The notes: a model not told the origin generated them from the sequence alone. Shown: positions 55,803 through 64,000, counted from the first letter of the stretch. The stretch: 64,000 nt of DNA from Desulfobaculum sp044987625 (GCF_044987625.1 NZ_JBJDSB010000006.1:62001-126000); one strand, 5' to 3'. Numbers and translations: made by a program.

Positions 55803-56887
55803 TACCAACTCCGCTCCGATGCGCTGCGAAGCGCCACGCAGGTTGCCGCATCCACCGTTGGCGCGCCGTCCACGACCAGCGCGCCGTTCTCACGCCGCAC
55901 CACCCCGCCCAAAAGCGGCGCGCTCACGCGGGCAAAGCCGCTGCACTCCAGCGCGCCCGTAAAGGCCTGCGGCGCGGCGGTGCGCACCAAGGCCTCGCCA
56001 AGGTTGCTGATGTCCGTTCCCACGCCGTTGCCAAGGGTCACGCACAGCCCCAGCGCGCGGGCATGCCGCGCCAAATCCGCGCACGCGGACAGCCCCGGAT
56101 GCTTGCACAGCTTGAGCTTGACCCCGCACGCGCCAACGCGCGCCGCCCGGTCCACATGCTCCGCGCGGTATATCGGCTCATCCAGTAGCAGCGGGAGCCG
56201 GGTGGACGCGCACAGTGCGGCCATGCCGTCCCAATCGTCGCGGTGCAGGGGCTGCTCCACCCAGCGCAGTTCCGGCCCGACGCCGGCAGTCTCCAGCGCG
56301 TGGCAAAACTCCCGCGCCGCTTCCGGCGAGTAGCCCTGATTCGCATCAAAGCGCACCTGCGCCCCACAATCCCGCGCGCGCTCCAGAACCAGCAGGGCCG
56401 CAACAATGTCGCTTTCCACATCGCGGCCGATCTTCATCTTGAATTCCGTGGCCCCGGCTGCGCATGCATCCTCCATCACGCAGAGCAGGCCCTCCTCGCC
56501 ATCCGCGTCCACAGGATGCACCAGCGGAACGCCAAACCCGCCCTGCGCGTGCTCCAGCCATTTCGGCAGCTCCAGCGCGGCGCCCATGGCCGACGCGGCA
56601 AAGGGGTTCTCCCGCGCGTCCATGGTGGCCCGTGCCAAGGCTCTGTCGAAGGACAGGCCGACCACAGCGCGGCACAGGGCCTGCGCGCCCGCCGCCACCT
56701 CGTCCACGCCATGCGCGCCGTAGCCCGGCAGGGGCACAGCCTCGCCAACGCCGCAGGAGCCGTCCGCCATCTGCACAAACCCCCACACCACAGCAAATTC
56801 CTCAAGTGTGGCAAAGGACAACTGATACGGCCCCACAAGAGGCCGTCGCACCACACCGCCGCAGGCAAAGTCCACAACAGCCGTCAT
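55802..56887 (-). CDS. Enolase-superfamily (MLE/AEE subgroup) enzyme
   Basis: A 361-residue enolase-superfamily barrel with a full active site. K150-M-K152 is the KxK base motif; D181, E211 and D236 are the magnesium ligands (RFDANQGY, WVEQPL, LLDEPIY); K257/K259 (GVKLKLCK) is the second base. This is the muconate-lactonising subgroup, which includes dipeptide epimerases and o-succinylbenzoate synthases. The N-terminal capping domain has GPYQLSFATLEE. Such enzymes take a proton from carbon next to a carboxylate. The place in a glycan operon, after an ATP-grasp ligase and a flavodoxin-like protein, is unusual. Substrate unknown. Confidence 0.85.
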   Translation of the reverse strand: MTAVVDFACGGVVRRPLVGPYQLSFATLEEFAVVWGFVQMADGSCGVGEAVPLPGYGAHGVDEVAAGAQALCRAVVGLSFDRALARATMDARENPFAASAMGAALELPKWLEHAQGGFGVPLVHPVDADGEEGLLCVMEDACAAGATEFKMKIGRDVESDIVAALLVLERARDCGAQVRFDANQGYSPEAAREFCHALETAGVGPELRWVEQPLHRDDWDGMAALCASTRLPLLLDEPIYRAEHVDRAARVGACGVKLKLCKHPGLSACADLARHARALGLCVTLGNGVGTDISNLGEALVRTAAPQAFTGALECSGFARVSAPLLGGVVRRENGALVVDGAPTVDAATCVALRSASERSW

Positions 56888-58314
56888 AACGGGTACCCCC
56901 CGGCCAGACGCCTGCGCGCCAGACTGCGCAGGCGCACGCGGCGGCTGTCCATGGCCTCGCGTCGGGCGGCCATAACGCGGGCCTCGTGCTCCGGGGCGTC
57001 ACGCAGGACGTAGCCCACGGGATTATAGCTCACCACGCCGTCCAGATACCGCGCCGCCGCCAGCCGGGCCGCAGCCACAAGCCGCCCCTGATGCACCAAG
57101 TGCCCAAAGGCCACGCCAAGGCGCTCCATATCGCTCACACGCCCGTCCACAAGCTCCGCCCGCAAGGGCCGCGACACCACAGTATGCTGGCGGATAAGCG
57201 AGGTAATCACCCGCGCGTGCAGGTTCTCGTCCCCGCCCGCCTCCACAAGGGTCAGCGGCGCAAACAGCGTGTCAGACAGGGCATAGTCCCCGCGCCGCAG
57301 GTAGCGCATGCGCTCCATGAACACCTGATACGCGGAGCGCACCAGCCCGTAATCCACCACGGACACCGTCACCGGAACAATGATGTCCTGATCCAGCAAA
57401 CGCGGGTGCAGCTCGGTAAAGTCATCCTGCCCGCGAAGCAGGCAGCGGTAGTCCTCATCCGCGCCAACACTGGCGGGGCACATGTCGCAGGCGCGGCAGC
57501 GCTGGATATCCATGCGGGTGATGTCCATCACCTCGGCGTCCACCTCATCAGCAAACATCTCTGCCAACTCCGACGCCGCGGCCACACCCTCGCGCCGGGC
57601 ATCCTGCAGCACCACAAAGGCCACGCGGACCTTGTCGTCCAACCGCCCGCCAACCTCGTGCCCAAGGAGCAGACGCGCCAGCCTGCGCCCCGTGCCCAGA
57701 GCCGTGGCAAGGCCCTGCTCGTCCTGCGGTGCGGTGCCAAAGGTTCCGGCGTGCACGGTACCGCCGTATTGCGATGTGGTTTCGGAGTCGTTCCCGACGG
57801 CCAGCATGCCAAGGCTGACCATGTCCAGCACCTGATAAATAAGCGCCGTCTCCTGCCCGCCATTGCGCTTTGCCCCCACGGCAACTCCGCCGTACAGGGT
57901 GTTGGTCATGGCCTCGCGCAGGTAGCTGTCCGCCCGCAGCATGCCCACAAGCTCCTGCACAAGGCTGGAGCGGTCGCCAAAATACACCGGGCCGGACAGG
58001 AGCACCGCATCGGCGGAAAGCAGGTCCGCGCGCAGGTCATCCGCGTCGGCAACGGTGCGGTCCGGCAAAAAATGCCATGACAGAGAACGCCACCCAACGT
58101 CCGCGCCAAGGTCCTGCGCCGCCCACAGGGCCGCGACAAGGGCTGCATCGGAATTACTCAGCCCGCGCGAGCCGTCGCCGCGCCGCGCCGCGTCCGTCAG
58201 CCACGCGGCAAGGGCGTCCCGGCTTGGCACGTCCTCCAACCGGGCCAGAAGCGCGCTGGCATCCTCCGGGCGCACTGCAGATCGTAAACTGCCCGCCAGA
58301 CCAAGTACTTTCAT
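56884..58314 (-). CDS. Tandem flavodoxin-like (NADPH-dependent FMN reductase) protein
   Basis: A 476-residue protein with two flavodoxin-like domains. Domain 1 (about 1-225) opens MKVLGLAGSLRSAVRP, an FMN-phosphate loop, and has ADAVLLSGPVYFGDRSSL. Domain 2 (about 228-420) opens VRVAFVVLQDARREG, has a CRACDMCP motif near residue 275 and DIIVPVTVSVVDYGL in the flavin region. The CxxCxxCP-type cysteines may bind metal or a cluster. The last 55 residues are Arg-rich. Iron-sulfur flavoproteins of this kind reduce various substrates; a double one is uncommon. It sits nine bases from the ATP-grasp gene. Confidence 0.75.
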   Translation of the reverse strand: MKVLGLAGSLRSAVRPEDASALLARLEDVPSRDALAAWLTDAARRGDGSRGLSNSDAALVAALWAAQDLGADVGWRSLSWHFLPDRTVADADDLRADLLSADAVLLSGPVYFGDRSSLVQELVGMLRADSYLREAMTNTLYGGVAVGAKRNGGQETALIYQVLDMVSLGMLAVGNDSETTSQYGGTVHAGTFGTAPQDEQGLATALGTGRRLARLLLGHEVGGRLDDKVRVAFVVLQDARREGVAAASELAEMFADEVDAEVMDITRMDIQRCRACDMCPASVGADEDYRCLLRGQDDFTELHPRLLDQDIIVPVTVSVVDYGLVRSAYQVFMERMRYLRRGDYALSDTLFAPLTLVEAGGDENLHARVITSLIRQHTVVSRPLRAELVDGRVSDMERLGVAFGHLVHQGRLVAAARLAAARYLDGVVSYNPVGYVLRDAPEHEARVMAARREAMDSRRVRLRSLARRRLAGGYPL

Positions 58315-58323
58315 GGAAACTCC

Positions 58324-59328
58324 TCAGGCAAAGGGGTCCACGAGGGCTTCATCACTCACCACCCGCGGCGCGTAGGCGCAGGTCACCGTCAGCATGGCGT
58401 ATCCATTCGTGCGCGGCGGCACGTCTCCGCCCGCCAGCACGTCGAACAGATGCCGGAAAAAGTTCTCCCCCGCAGGGATGCCCACAAGGGCCGATGAATT
58501 GGAAAACCGGGGGTTGATTTCCGTCACCGCGTAGCCGCCGCTGTCGTCGGTCCACACCTGAAAGTTGCCGGGGCCGTCATAGCTCAGGGCGGCAACAAGG
58601 CGCTGCGTCATGAACGCCACCTCCGGCGGACAGGGCACAGTGGTCCCCCGCGTAATGCCGCCCCCCGCGCCCCAGCCGTGGCGGTGCAGCACCACCACCC
58701 GCCGCACACTGCCGCGGATGGCAAAGAAATCCACATTCAGCTCCCGCCGCCCCTCCAAATGCTCCTGCACCAGATACCGCGGCGCCCTGTCACCAAGGCG
58801 TTCCAGCCACGTGGCAAGCTCCTCCGGGGTCTCAAGGCGCTGGAAGAAATAGTCCGGCGAATTCTTCATGCCCGCATGCCCCGGCTTCAGGCACACGGGA
58901 AAGGGCACACGCTCCGGGGCCGCCGCCGCATCCGGCAAGGGCGCGGTCCACGGCAGGGGGATGTCCAACTCGCGCAGAAAGGAATGCGTGCGCCACTTGT
59001 CCATGCACAGGGTCACCGTATCCTGAGGCGCGCACACCACGCTGGCGCCAAGCGCCCCAAAGCGCTCGCGCTGGGCGGCAAAGCGCTCCAAATCAAGGTC
59101 CGCCAGCGGCAGGATATGCGTTATACCTTCCCTGCGGCAGATGGATTCCACGGCGTCCAGATAGGTCGGCGCGCCGGAGGGCGGCACCCGGTAGCATACG
59201 TCCGCCGCAATGACGCCCGGTGCGGTGTAGTCGATTTCCGTCGTCACCAGCCGCGTCACCTGCGGGCATTGCCGGATGGCATCCAGCAGGATATTGCGGC
59301 GTCCAGCCGTTGGGACAAGCACTCGCAT
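58324..59328 (-). CDS. ATP-grasp ligase-like protein
   Basis: A 334-residue ATP-grasp protein of the carbamoyl-phosphate-synthase/PylC-like group. MRVLVPTAGRRNILLDAIRQ is the N-terminal Rossmann-like part; MDKWRTHSFLRELDIPLPWT lies before the ATP site; FPVCLKPGHAGMKNS has the nucleotide-binding Lys; YLVQEHLEGRRELNVDFF and VTEINPRFSNSSALVGIP are the metal/ATP signatures (EINPR). It would form an acyl-phosphate and join it to an amine or similar. It starts the ATP-grasp/flavodoxin/enolase trio in the operon. Confidence 0.86.
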   Translation of the reverse strand: MRVLVPTAGRRNILLDAIRQCPQVTRLVTTEIDYTAPGVIAADVCYRVPPSGAPTYLDAVESICRREGITHILPLADLDLERFAAQRERFGALGASVVCAPQDTVTLCMDKWRTHSFLRELDIPLPWTAPLPDAAAAPERVPFPVCLKPGHAGMKNSPDYFFQRLETPEELATWLERLGDRAPRYLVQEHLEGRRELNVDFFAIRGSVRRVVVLHRHGWGAGGGITRGTTVPCPPEVAFMTQRLVAALSYDGPGNFQVWTDDSGGYAVTEINPRFSNSSALVGIPAGENFFRHLFDVLAGGDVPPRTNGYAMLTVTCAYAPRVVSDEALVDPFA

Positions 59329-59371
59329 TCAGGTCCTCCGTCCGCGCGTGTCCGGCGCGGTCGTCAATTGG

Positions 59372-60544
59372 TTATCCGGCCTTGTATGACGCGGGTTCCA
59401 GCATGGCGTCCCGGCACAGGACGGCGTACTGCTCCGCGTTTGTTGTCCATGAAAAATCCTGCTCCACACGCCTCCGCCCCGCCGCGCCATAGCGCCGCCG
59501 CAGAGCCGCATCGTCCAAGAGCCGCCTCAGGCCCGCGCGCAGGGCGTCCACATCGCCCAACGGGTACAGGATGCCCGTCTCCCCGTGCGTGACCAGCTCG
59601 TCCGTACCGCACACCTGCGTTGCCACCACGGGCAGGCCGCTGGCCATGGCCTCCAGCACCGTATTGGGCAGCCCCTCCCCCTGCGAGGGGAAAGCAAAAA
59701 CATCCGCCGCCGCGTAGACCTCCGGCAGGCGCGCCCGGTCCACCCAGCCCAGAAACGTCACCCGGTCCGCGCAGCCGCACGCCGCCACCTGCGCCTCAAG
59801 GTCCGCCCGGCGCGGGCCGTCTCCGGCAAGGGTCAGGGTCCACGGGCCATCCAGCCCCGCCACAGCCGCCACAAGGTCCTTCACCTGCTTCTTGTCGCTC
59901 AGGCGGCCTGAAAACAGAATGCGGTGCCCCTCATGCCCTACGCCGCCAGTCGCCCCATCACGCCCCGCCTCCGGCGGCGCAAAGGCCGCGCAGTCCACGC
60001 CGTTGGGGATGACATGGACAGCAAGCTCCGGCGCGGAGCGCCGCGCCATGTCCGCCAGCCCCCGGCTCGGGGCCGTCACAGCGAAGGCCCCGCGCCACAG
60101 GCGCACCAAAAACGGACGCAGGACCCTGTGCGGGCGCTCCAGCCGCTTGGGCGGGTGCCCCGGCACGTCACCGCCGCGAAGGGAAATGATATACGGCACG
60201 CCGCCAATCCGGCGCAGGGTTGCCGCCACCGGACCGGACGGAAAGCCAAAGAACGCGATGACCACATCCGGGCGCGCACGCTGGGTCAGCATGCGCAGGC
60301 TGGCGCTGAGGGCAAAGGTTGCCATCTCAAAGGGGGTGGAGCGGTCCTTGCGGCGGCGCAGGCAAGCCACGCGCAGCACATCGTACCCGTCGCGCCGCTC
60401 CCGGCGCGGCAAGCCGCCGTAGGCCGCCGTCAGCACCGTGATGCTATGCCCCATACGCGCCAGCTCCCGCGCAAGGTGCGCCGTCGCGTTGCCCGCGCCA
60501 GCGCCAAGGGGCGGCAGTTCATAATTCACCAGCCACAGCTTCAC
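59372..60544 (-). CDS. GT4-type glycosyltransferase
   Basis: A 390-residue GT-B transferase of the WaaG-like group. LWLVNYELPPLGAGAGNATAHLARELARMGH opens the N-terminal domain; HRILFSGRLSDKKQVKDLVAAVAGLDG starts the C-terminal domain; VFAFPSQGEGLPNTVLEAMASGLPVVATQVCGTDELV is the E(x7)E donor-site motif. It is the clearest retaining glycosyltransferase in the operon. It overlaps the Stf-like gene by 4 bp. Confidence 0.93.
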   Translation of the reverse strand: MKLWLVNYELPPLGAGAGNATAHLARELARMGHSITVLTAAYGGLPRRERRDGYDVLRVACLRRRKDRSTPFEMATFALSASLRMLTQRARPDVVIAFFGFPSGPVAATLRRIGGVPYIISLRGGDVPGHPPKRLERPHRVLRPFLVRLWRGAFAVTAPSRGLADMARRSAPELAVHVIPNGVDCAAFAPPEAGRDGATGGVGHEGHRILFSGRLSDKKQVKDLVAAVAGLDGPWTLTLAGDGPRRADLEAQVAACGCADRVTFLGWVDRARLPEVYAAADVFAFPSQGEGLPNTVLEAMASGLPVVATQVCGTDELVTHGETGILYPLGDVDALRAGLRRLLDDAALRRRYGAAGRRRVEQDFSWTTNAEQYAVLCRDAMLEPASYKAG

Positions 60545-61650
60545 GAAGCGCTCTCCTGCGCCGCGCCGGGCTGGAGCGCCTGAAGCCGCGCCGCAGAGTA
60601 CGCATCCTGCGGGTTAAGGTGCAGGGCGATGCGGTACAGGCTGACGCTGCGGCCAATGTCGCCGCGCTCCAGCACCACCGTGGCCAGCGCCGCCGCCACC
60701 GCGCCCTCATCCGGCATGGATTGGCGCAGTCCGCCCAGCAGGTGCTCCGCCTCACGCGCGCGCCCGCCCTCCAGCATCCGCTCCACACGGCACAGGCACG
60801 AACACAGCGCATGCCATGAGTCTAAAGGCATATCCTCCCGCAGCGCCGGGCGCGGCAAGGCGCCCGCCGGCTGCGTCATGTGCTCCCAGTCCGTCCCGGA
60901 CAGCACCTCGCGCACCTCGTCAAAATTGCTGATCATCTCGCCAAGGCCCCGGCCGGAGCTTCGCAGCGTGGTGCGCAGGTCCGTCTGCGGCGCTACGCCC
61001 AAAAACTCCTCCAGCCCCCGCAGCACCTGCGCGTTACACCCACCGGGGTCCTCCCGGTCCTTGGCGCAGGCCTCAAGGTGCACCTCGTGCGAGGCAAACC
61101 GCGAGCGCAGGGCCTTGCGGTTTTGCTCTATCTCCGCCACGCGCCGCGCAATGCCCGCCGCCAGCCGATCCGCCTCAATATGCACTTGCGGTGGGTCCAT
61201 CGGGCCCGTTCCATGCGCGCGCCCGCCGCCGGACACCCGCAAATGATTGCGTACCGACGAGACAATGCTCTCCAGCACATTCAGGCGAATCAGGTGCACC
61301 ATGCGCACGCCGCGTTCCTGCAAAATTTCCATCAGCCCCGGCACCAACGGAATTTGGTCGTACTTCAGGGCAAAGCCCTTGGCGCGCTCGTCCTCTGCCG
61401 AGGCAAACAGCCCGTCCAGATACGTCCGCACCACGGTCATGCACTGCGGCGGCGCAAGGTGTTTCGGGTCGCTCTGCACCCAGCCCGCCCAGTACGCATA
61501 AAAATTCTCCGGCGTCCGCATCCCCTGCCCCAAGAACACCTCCGGAGCCACCGTCACATCCGGATGCGCCGACAACACGGAACCAAGGTACGCGCTCCCC
61601 GAGCGCTGGGTGGACACAATGGCAAACGGACACTCAACACAAGCTGTCAT
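60541..61650 (-). CDS. Sulfotransferase-like protein with C-terminal TPR segment
   Basis: A 369-residue protein. FAIVSTQRSGSAYLGSVLSAHP (residues 9-30) is the PAPS-type 5'-phosphosulfate loop of Stf0-like sulfotransferases; RMVHLIRLNVLESIVSSVRNHL is the 3'-phosphate region. The last 85 residues form TPR-like helices (AREAEHLLGGLRQSMPDEGAVAAALATVVLERGDIGRSVSLYRIAL). The middle part has several cysteines. The fusion is unusual. ATG 61650 has GAGGGAG upstream; the longer frame reaches 61713 inside the membrane-protein gene. Confidence 0.8.
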   Translation of the reverse strand: MTACVECPFAIVSTQRSGSAYLGSVLSAHPDVTVAPEVFLGQGMRTPENFYAYWAGWVQSDPKHLAPPQCMTVVRTYLDGLFASAEDERAKGFALKYDQIPLVPGLMEILQERGVRMVHLIRLNVLESIVSSVRNHLRVSGGGRAHGTGPMDPPQVHIEADRLAAGIARRVAEIEQNRKALRSRFASHEVHLEACAKDREDPGGCNAQVLRGLEEFLGVAPQTDLRTTLRSSGRGLGEMISNFDEVREVLSGTDWEHMTQPAGALPRPALREDMPLDSWHALCSCLCRVERMLEGGRAREAEHLLGGLRQSMPDEGAVAAALATVVLERGDIGRSVSLYRIALHLNPQDAYSAARLQALQPGAAQESAS

Positions 61651-62108
61651 CGCGCGGCTCCCTCTTTCGCGTCCCGCCGCACACGGCGGCTCACATATTC
61701 CCACATCACCCACACAACGCCATACTGCGCCGCCAAGGACGCCACACGCGGGGCCGGGTGCTGTATCCCCTGATGCACCCGCTCAAACGCCTCCAGCCAC
61801 CACCAGCCTGCTCCCGTCATCCACACAAAGTGGAGCAGGTCCGGAACAATCCCAAACACCGCGCCCGTCAGCACCAGCAGCCGCATCCGCCCCGTGCACT
61901 CCTGACACGCGCCCCACACCAACGTGCACATCAGCATGCCGTCCACCAAAACCAACGCGCCCTGCTCCGGAGTCAAAAACCACGGCTCCCAACTCGGCGC
62001 GATGTCCACCACCAAATGCGCCGCAACCGCCAGCACCGCACCCAGCACAAAGCGGCGCGTCCCCACAGCCAGTGCAACGCCTATCAGCGCATGGGGCGTC
62101 GCCATCAT
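61647..62108 (-). CDS. Small polytopic membrane protein
   Basis: A 153-residue membrane protein with about four hydrophobic segments: ALIGVALAVGTRRFVLGAVLAVAAHLVVDI, LVLVDGMLMCTLVWGAC, LLVLTGAVFGIVPDLLHFVW and VASLAAQYGVVWVMWEYV. The HxxxD-like pairs (AHLVVD and PDLLHF) recall the YdjM/DUF457-like inner-membrane hydrolase family, but the match is weak. It is the first gene of the 39-kb minus operon; ATGs at 62108 and 62105 are both possible. It overlaps the sulfotransferase gene by 4 bp. Confidence 0.6.
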   Translation of the reverse strand: MMATPHALIGVALAVGTRRFVLGAVLAVAAHLVVDIAPSWEPWFLTPEQGALVLVDGMLMCTLVWGACQECTGRMRLLVLTGAVFGIVPDLLHFVWMTGAGWWWLEAFERVHQGIQHPAPRVASLAAQYGVVWVMWEYVSRRVRRDAKEGAAR

Positions 62109-62416
62109 GACAGCGCCCCGCCATCACACGTGCAAAACACCCGCACAATTATCACCTTCATACCCACCCCCCACAGCACAAAGCCCCGCCACACAGGGTC
62201 AATGCATTGACCTCACCCCTCTGCACGCCGCACAGCGCCCATGGTAGAGACTCACTATAACTGTACACAAAAACACACGTTTTCCACAACGCCCATTTTC
62301 ACTTTCGCCCTCAAACAGGCACAGAGACTAACAGTGCATACCATTGCATGCGCAATGTTGCACGGGGCGTGCCGTGGGGCAGAGAAGGAAAAAGCGAGGG
62401 CAAGGAGAGGAAGAGG
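62109..62416. other. Upstream region of the long glycan operon
   Basis: About 300 bp without a gene. It must hold the promoter of the 37-gene minus operon. A 16-bp perfect palindrome GGTCAATGCATTGACC lies at 62197-62212 and another, CATTGC-atgc-GCAATG, at 62342-62357; both could be operator sites. A TATAGT-like -10 reads on the minus strand at about 62256-62261 but no good -35 is seen. Confidence 0.5.
62197..62212. promoter_or_regulatory. 16-bp palindrome, possible operator
   Basis: GGTCAATGCATTGACC, a perfect dyad about 90 bp before the first gene of the glycan operon. Its half-site TTGACC also looks like a -35 box. No regulator gene is adjacent. Confidence 0.35.
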
Positions 62417-62704
62417 GCCTCCGGCGGGTTAAGGGAATGATTCCCTTAACAATCCCCAGGATTTTTCGGGCGGAAGCCGCCCGAAAAATAAGGGTGGGTG
62501 GGCGGGTTCTTCTGTCTTCTTTCCATGGGAACGCCCGAACAGGGATTCTCACCGCCCTTCGCTCAGCGCCAACGCCCCCCAAAAAATCTCTCCCCATAAA
62601 CACGGACGAGAGCCGTCAGGGGTGACGACCGCCCCATCCAAAAGCAACCGGTCTGTGCGCACTCGGGATTTTTAAGGGCCGATGGCCCTTAAACCGCCGG
62701 AGGC
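62417..62704. repeat. Structured intergenic repeat, copy B
   Basis: A 288-bp copy of the element found at 2210-2683, without the tandem duplication. Its ends are inverted: GCCTCCGGCGG at 62417-62427 and CCGCCGGAGGC at 62694-62704. Three hairpins are conserved: GTTAAGGGAA-tga-TTCCCTTAAC (62428-62450), a 13-bp stem with loop AAG (62461-62489), and TTTAAGGGCC-gat-GGCCCTTAAA (62671-62693). Each differs from copy A by paired changes that keep base pairing. No ORF of substance. Confidence 0.85.
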
Positions 62705-62802
62705 AATTCTTCCTCACCGCACCTTCCCCCACTCCCGCCGCCACAACACGTCGCTTCCCCACGGGCACAGCCCGCTGCCACAGCAGTACCCCTGCCACAC
62801 GC

Positions 62803-62839
62803 ACAAAAAAAACGCGCAGAGGTTTTTCCTCTGCGCGTT
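62803..62839 (-). terminator. Minus-strand Rho-independent terminator
   Basis: Stem AACGCGCAGAGG / CCTCTGCGCGTT with a 5-nt loop (62811-62839), followed on the minus strand by a T-run (62803-62812). It lies about 105 bp beyond another terminator at 62943-62971, so it acts on the tRNA transcript as a back-up, or on a short RNA starting between the two. Confidence 0.85.
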
Positions 62840-62942
62840 AGGTCTTGCGATTGTCTCCTGCCGCACCAGCGGCGGCGGACAGACGGTCAGACGGCCCCTC
62901 ACCCTCAGTCTGGGCGCGGGCGGCTGGCTGGGCGATAGACGC

Positions 62943-62971
62943 AAAAAAGGCTTACGTGAAACACGTAAGCC
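62943..62971 (-). terminator. Terminator of the serS/tRNA transcript
   Basis: Perfect 10-bp stem GGCTTACGTG / CACGTAAGCC with a 3-nt loop (62949-62971), then six T residues on the minus strand (62943-62948), 12 bases after the tRNA-Glu 3' end. Confidence 0.93.
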
Positions 62972-62983
62972 TTATTTTGTCCT

Positions 62984-63060
62984 TGGCGTCCCCAAGGGGA
63001 TTTGAACCCCTGTTATCGGCGTGAGAGGCCGACGTCCTAGGCCAGCTAGACGATGGGGAC
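62984..63060 (-). tRNA. tRNA-Glu (anticodon CTC)
   Basis: A 77-nt cloverleaf on the minus strand. Acceptor GTCCCCA pairs with TGGGGAC; the T-arm reads CAGGGGTTCAAATCCCCTT; the anticodon loop is CTCTCAC between TCGGC and GCCGA, giving CTC. CCA is encoded. Confidence 0.95.
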
Positions 63061-63061
63061 G

Positions 63062-63137
63062 TGGTGGGCCGTACTGGGCTCGAACCAGTGACTCTCTGCT
63101 TAAAAGGCAGATACTCTACCGACTGAGTTAACGGCCC
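63062..63137 (-). tRNA. tRNA-Lys (anticodon TTT)
   Basis: A 76-nt cloverleaf on the minus strand. Acceptor GGGCCGT pairs with ACGGCCC; the T-arm has CTGGTTCGAGCCCAG; the anticodon loop is CTTTTAA, anticodon TTT. CCA is encoded. One base separates it from tRNA-Glu. Confidence 0.96.
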
Positions 63138-63257
63138 GCTGAGGGAGCAGTTTGTATGCCCTCAGGCCTTCCCTGTCAAGCACATTTTTCGCACTTTTTC
63201 ATTTTGGCCGAAACCAGCATGACATGCGCAAAAAGGCTGGGCGGGAAGAAATGTATT

Positions 63258-64000
<743 letters not shown>

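Noticed and set aside
62984..63060. Integration site (att) with duplicated tRNA end
   Set aside because: I searched by eye for a second copy of the tRNA-Glu 3' end near the hflX side and found none; no integrase gene is present.

Overview
This window looks like a high-GC chromosomal segment from a sulfate-reducing deltaproteobacterium of the Desulfovibrio type. The evidence is indirect: strongly G/C-biased third codon positions, a flgB-flgC-fliE-fliF-fliG-fliH-fliI operon behind a sigma-54 promoter, an HflX with a long N-terminal extension, a stand-alone IMP cyclohydrolase, and GC-rich structured intergenic repeats. No rRNA or species marker is present, so the assignment is inference.

Layout. 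1-2170: a TetR regulator, a PpiC parvulin and a Tim44-like membrane protein, with good terminators. 2170-2753: no gene, but a structured repeat in a composite form with a tandem 193-bp unit. 2754-8765 (minus): the flagellar basal-body/export operon. Two divergent sigma-54 promoters lie in 8766-9115, one for flgB and one for a TPR-protein gene. 9915-12411 (plus): IMP cyclohydrolase and hflX. 12356-62108: about 50 kb of surface-glycan genes. 62417-62704: a second copy of the structured repeat. 62984-64000 (minus): tRNA-Glu(CTC), tRNA-Lys(TTT) and the 3' part of serS.

The glycan locus has three transcription blocks. The first (minus, 12356-17719) holds an asparagine synthetase, a membrane GT-C/TPR protein and a glycosyltransferase. 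The second (plus, 17943-23045) holds a glycosyltransferase, a glucuronyl C5-epimerase-like protein, a radical SAM/SPASM enzyme and a second asparagine synthetase. The third (minus, 62108 down to 22819) is a run of 37 genes over 39 kb, almost all overlapping or within 50 bp of each other. It encodes a Wzm/Wzt ABC exporter with a carbohydrate-recognition tail; a WbpB/D/E-like set for a diacetamido-uronate or related amino sugar; a NeuB/PseG/SpsF trio resembling spsE/G/F; SDR epimerases; DegT aminotransferases; many glycosyltransferases; methyltransferases; deacetylases; and three sulfotransferases.

The most unusual content is: (i) a C5-epimerase-like protein together with three sulfotransferases and several deacetylases, which suggests a sulfated, possibly glycosaminoglycan-like surface polymer; (ii) an ATP-grasp / tandem flavodoxin / enolase-superfamily trio with no obvious place in known glycan pathways; (iii) a radical SAM enzyme with the full methylthiotransferase cysteine set inside the glycan operon; (iv) an intergenic repeat whose hairpins carry paired compensatory changes between copies.
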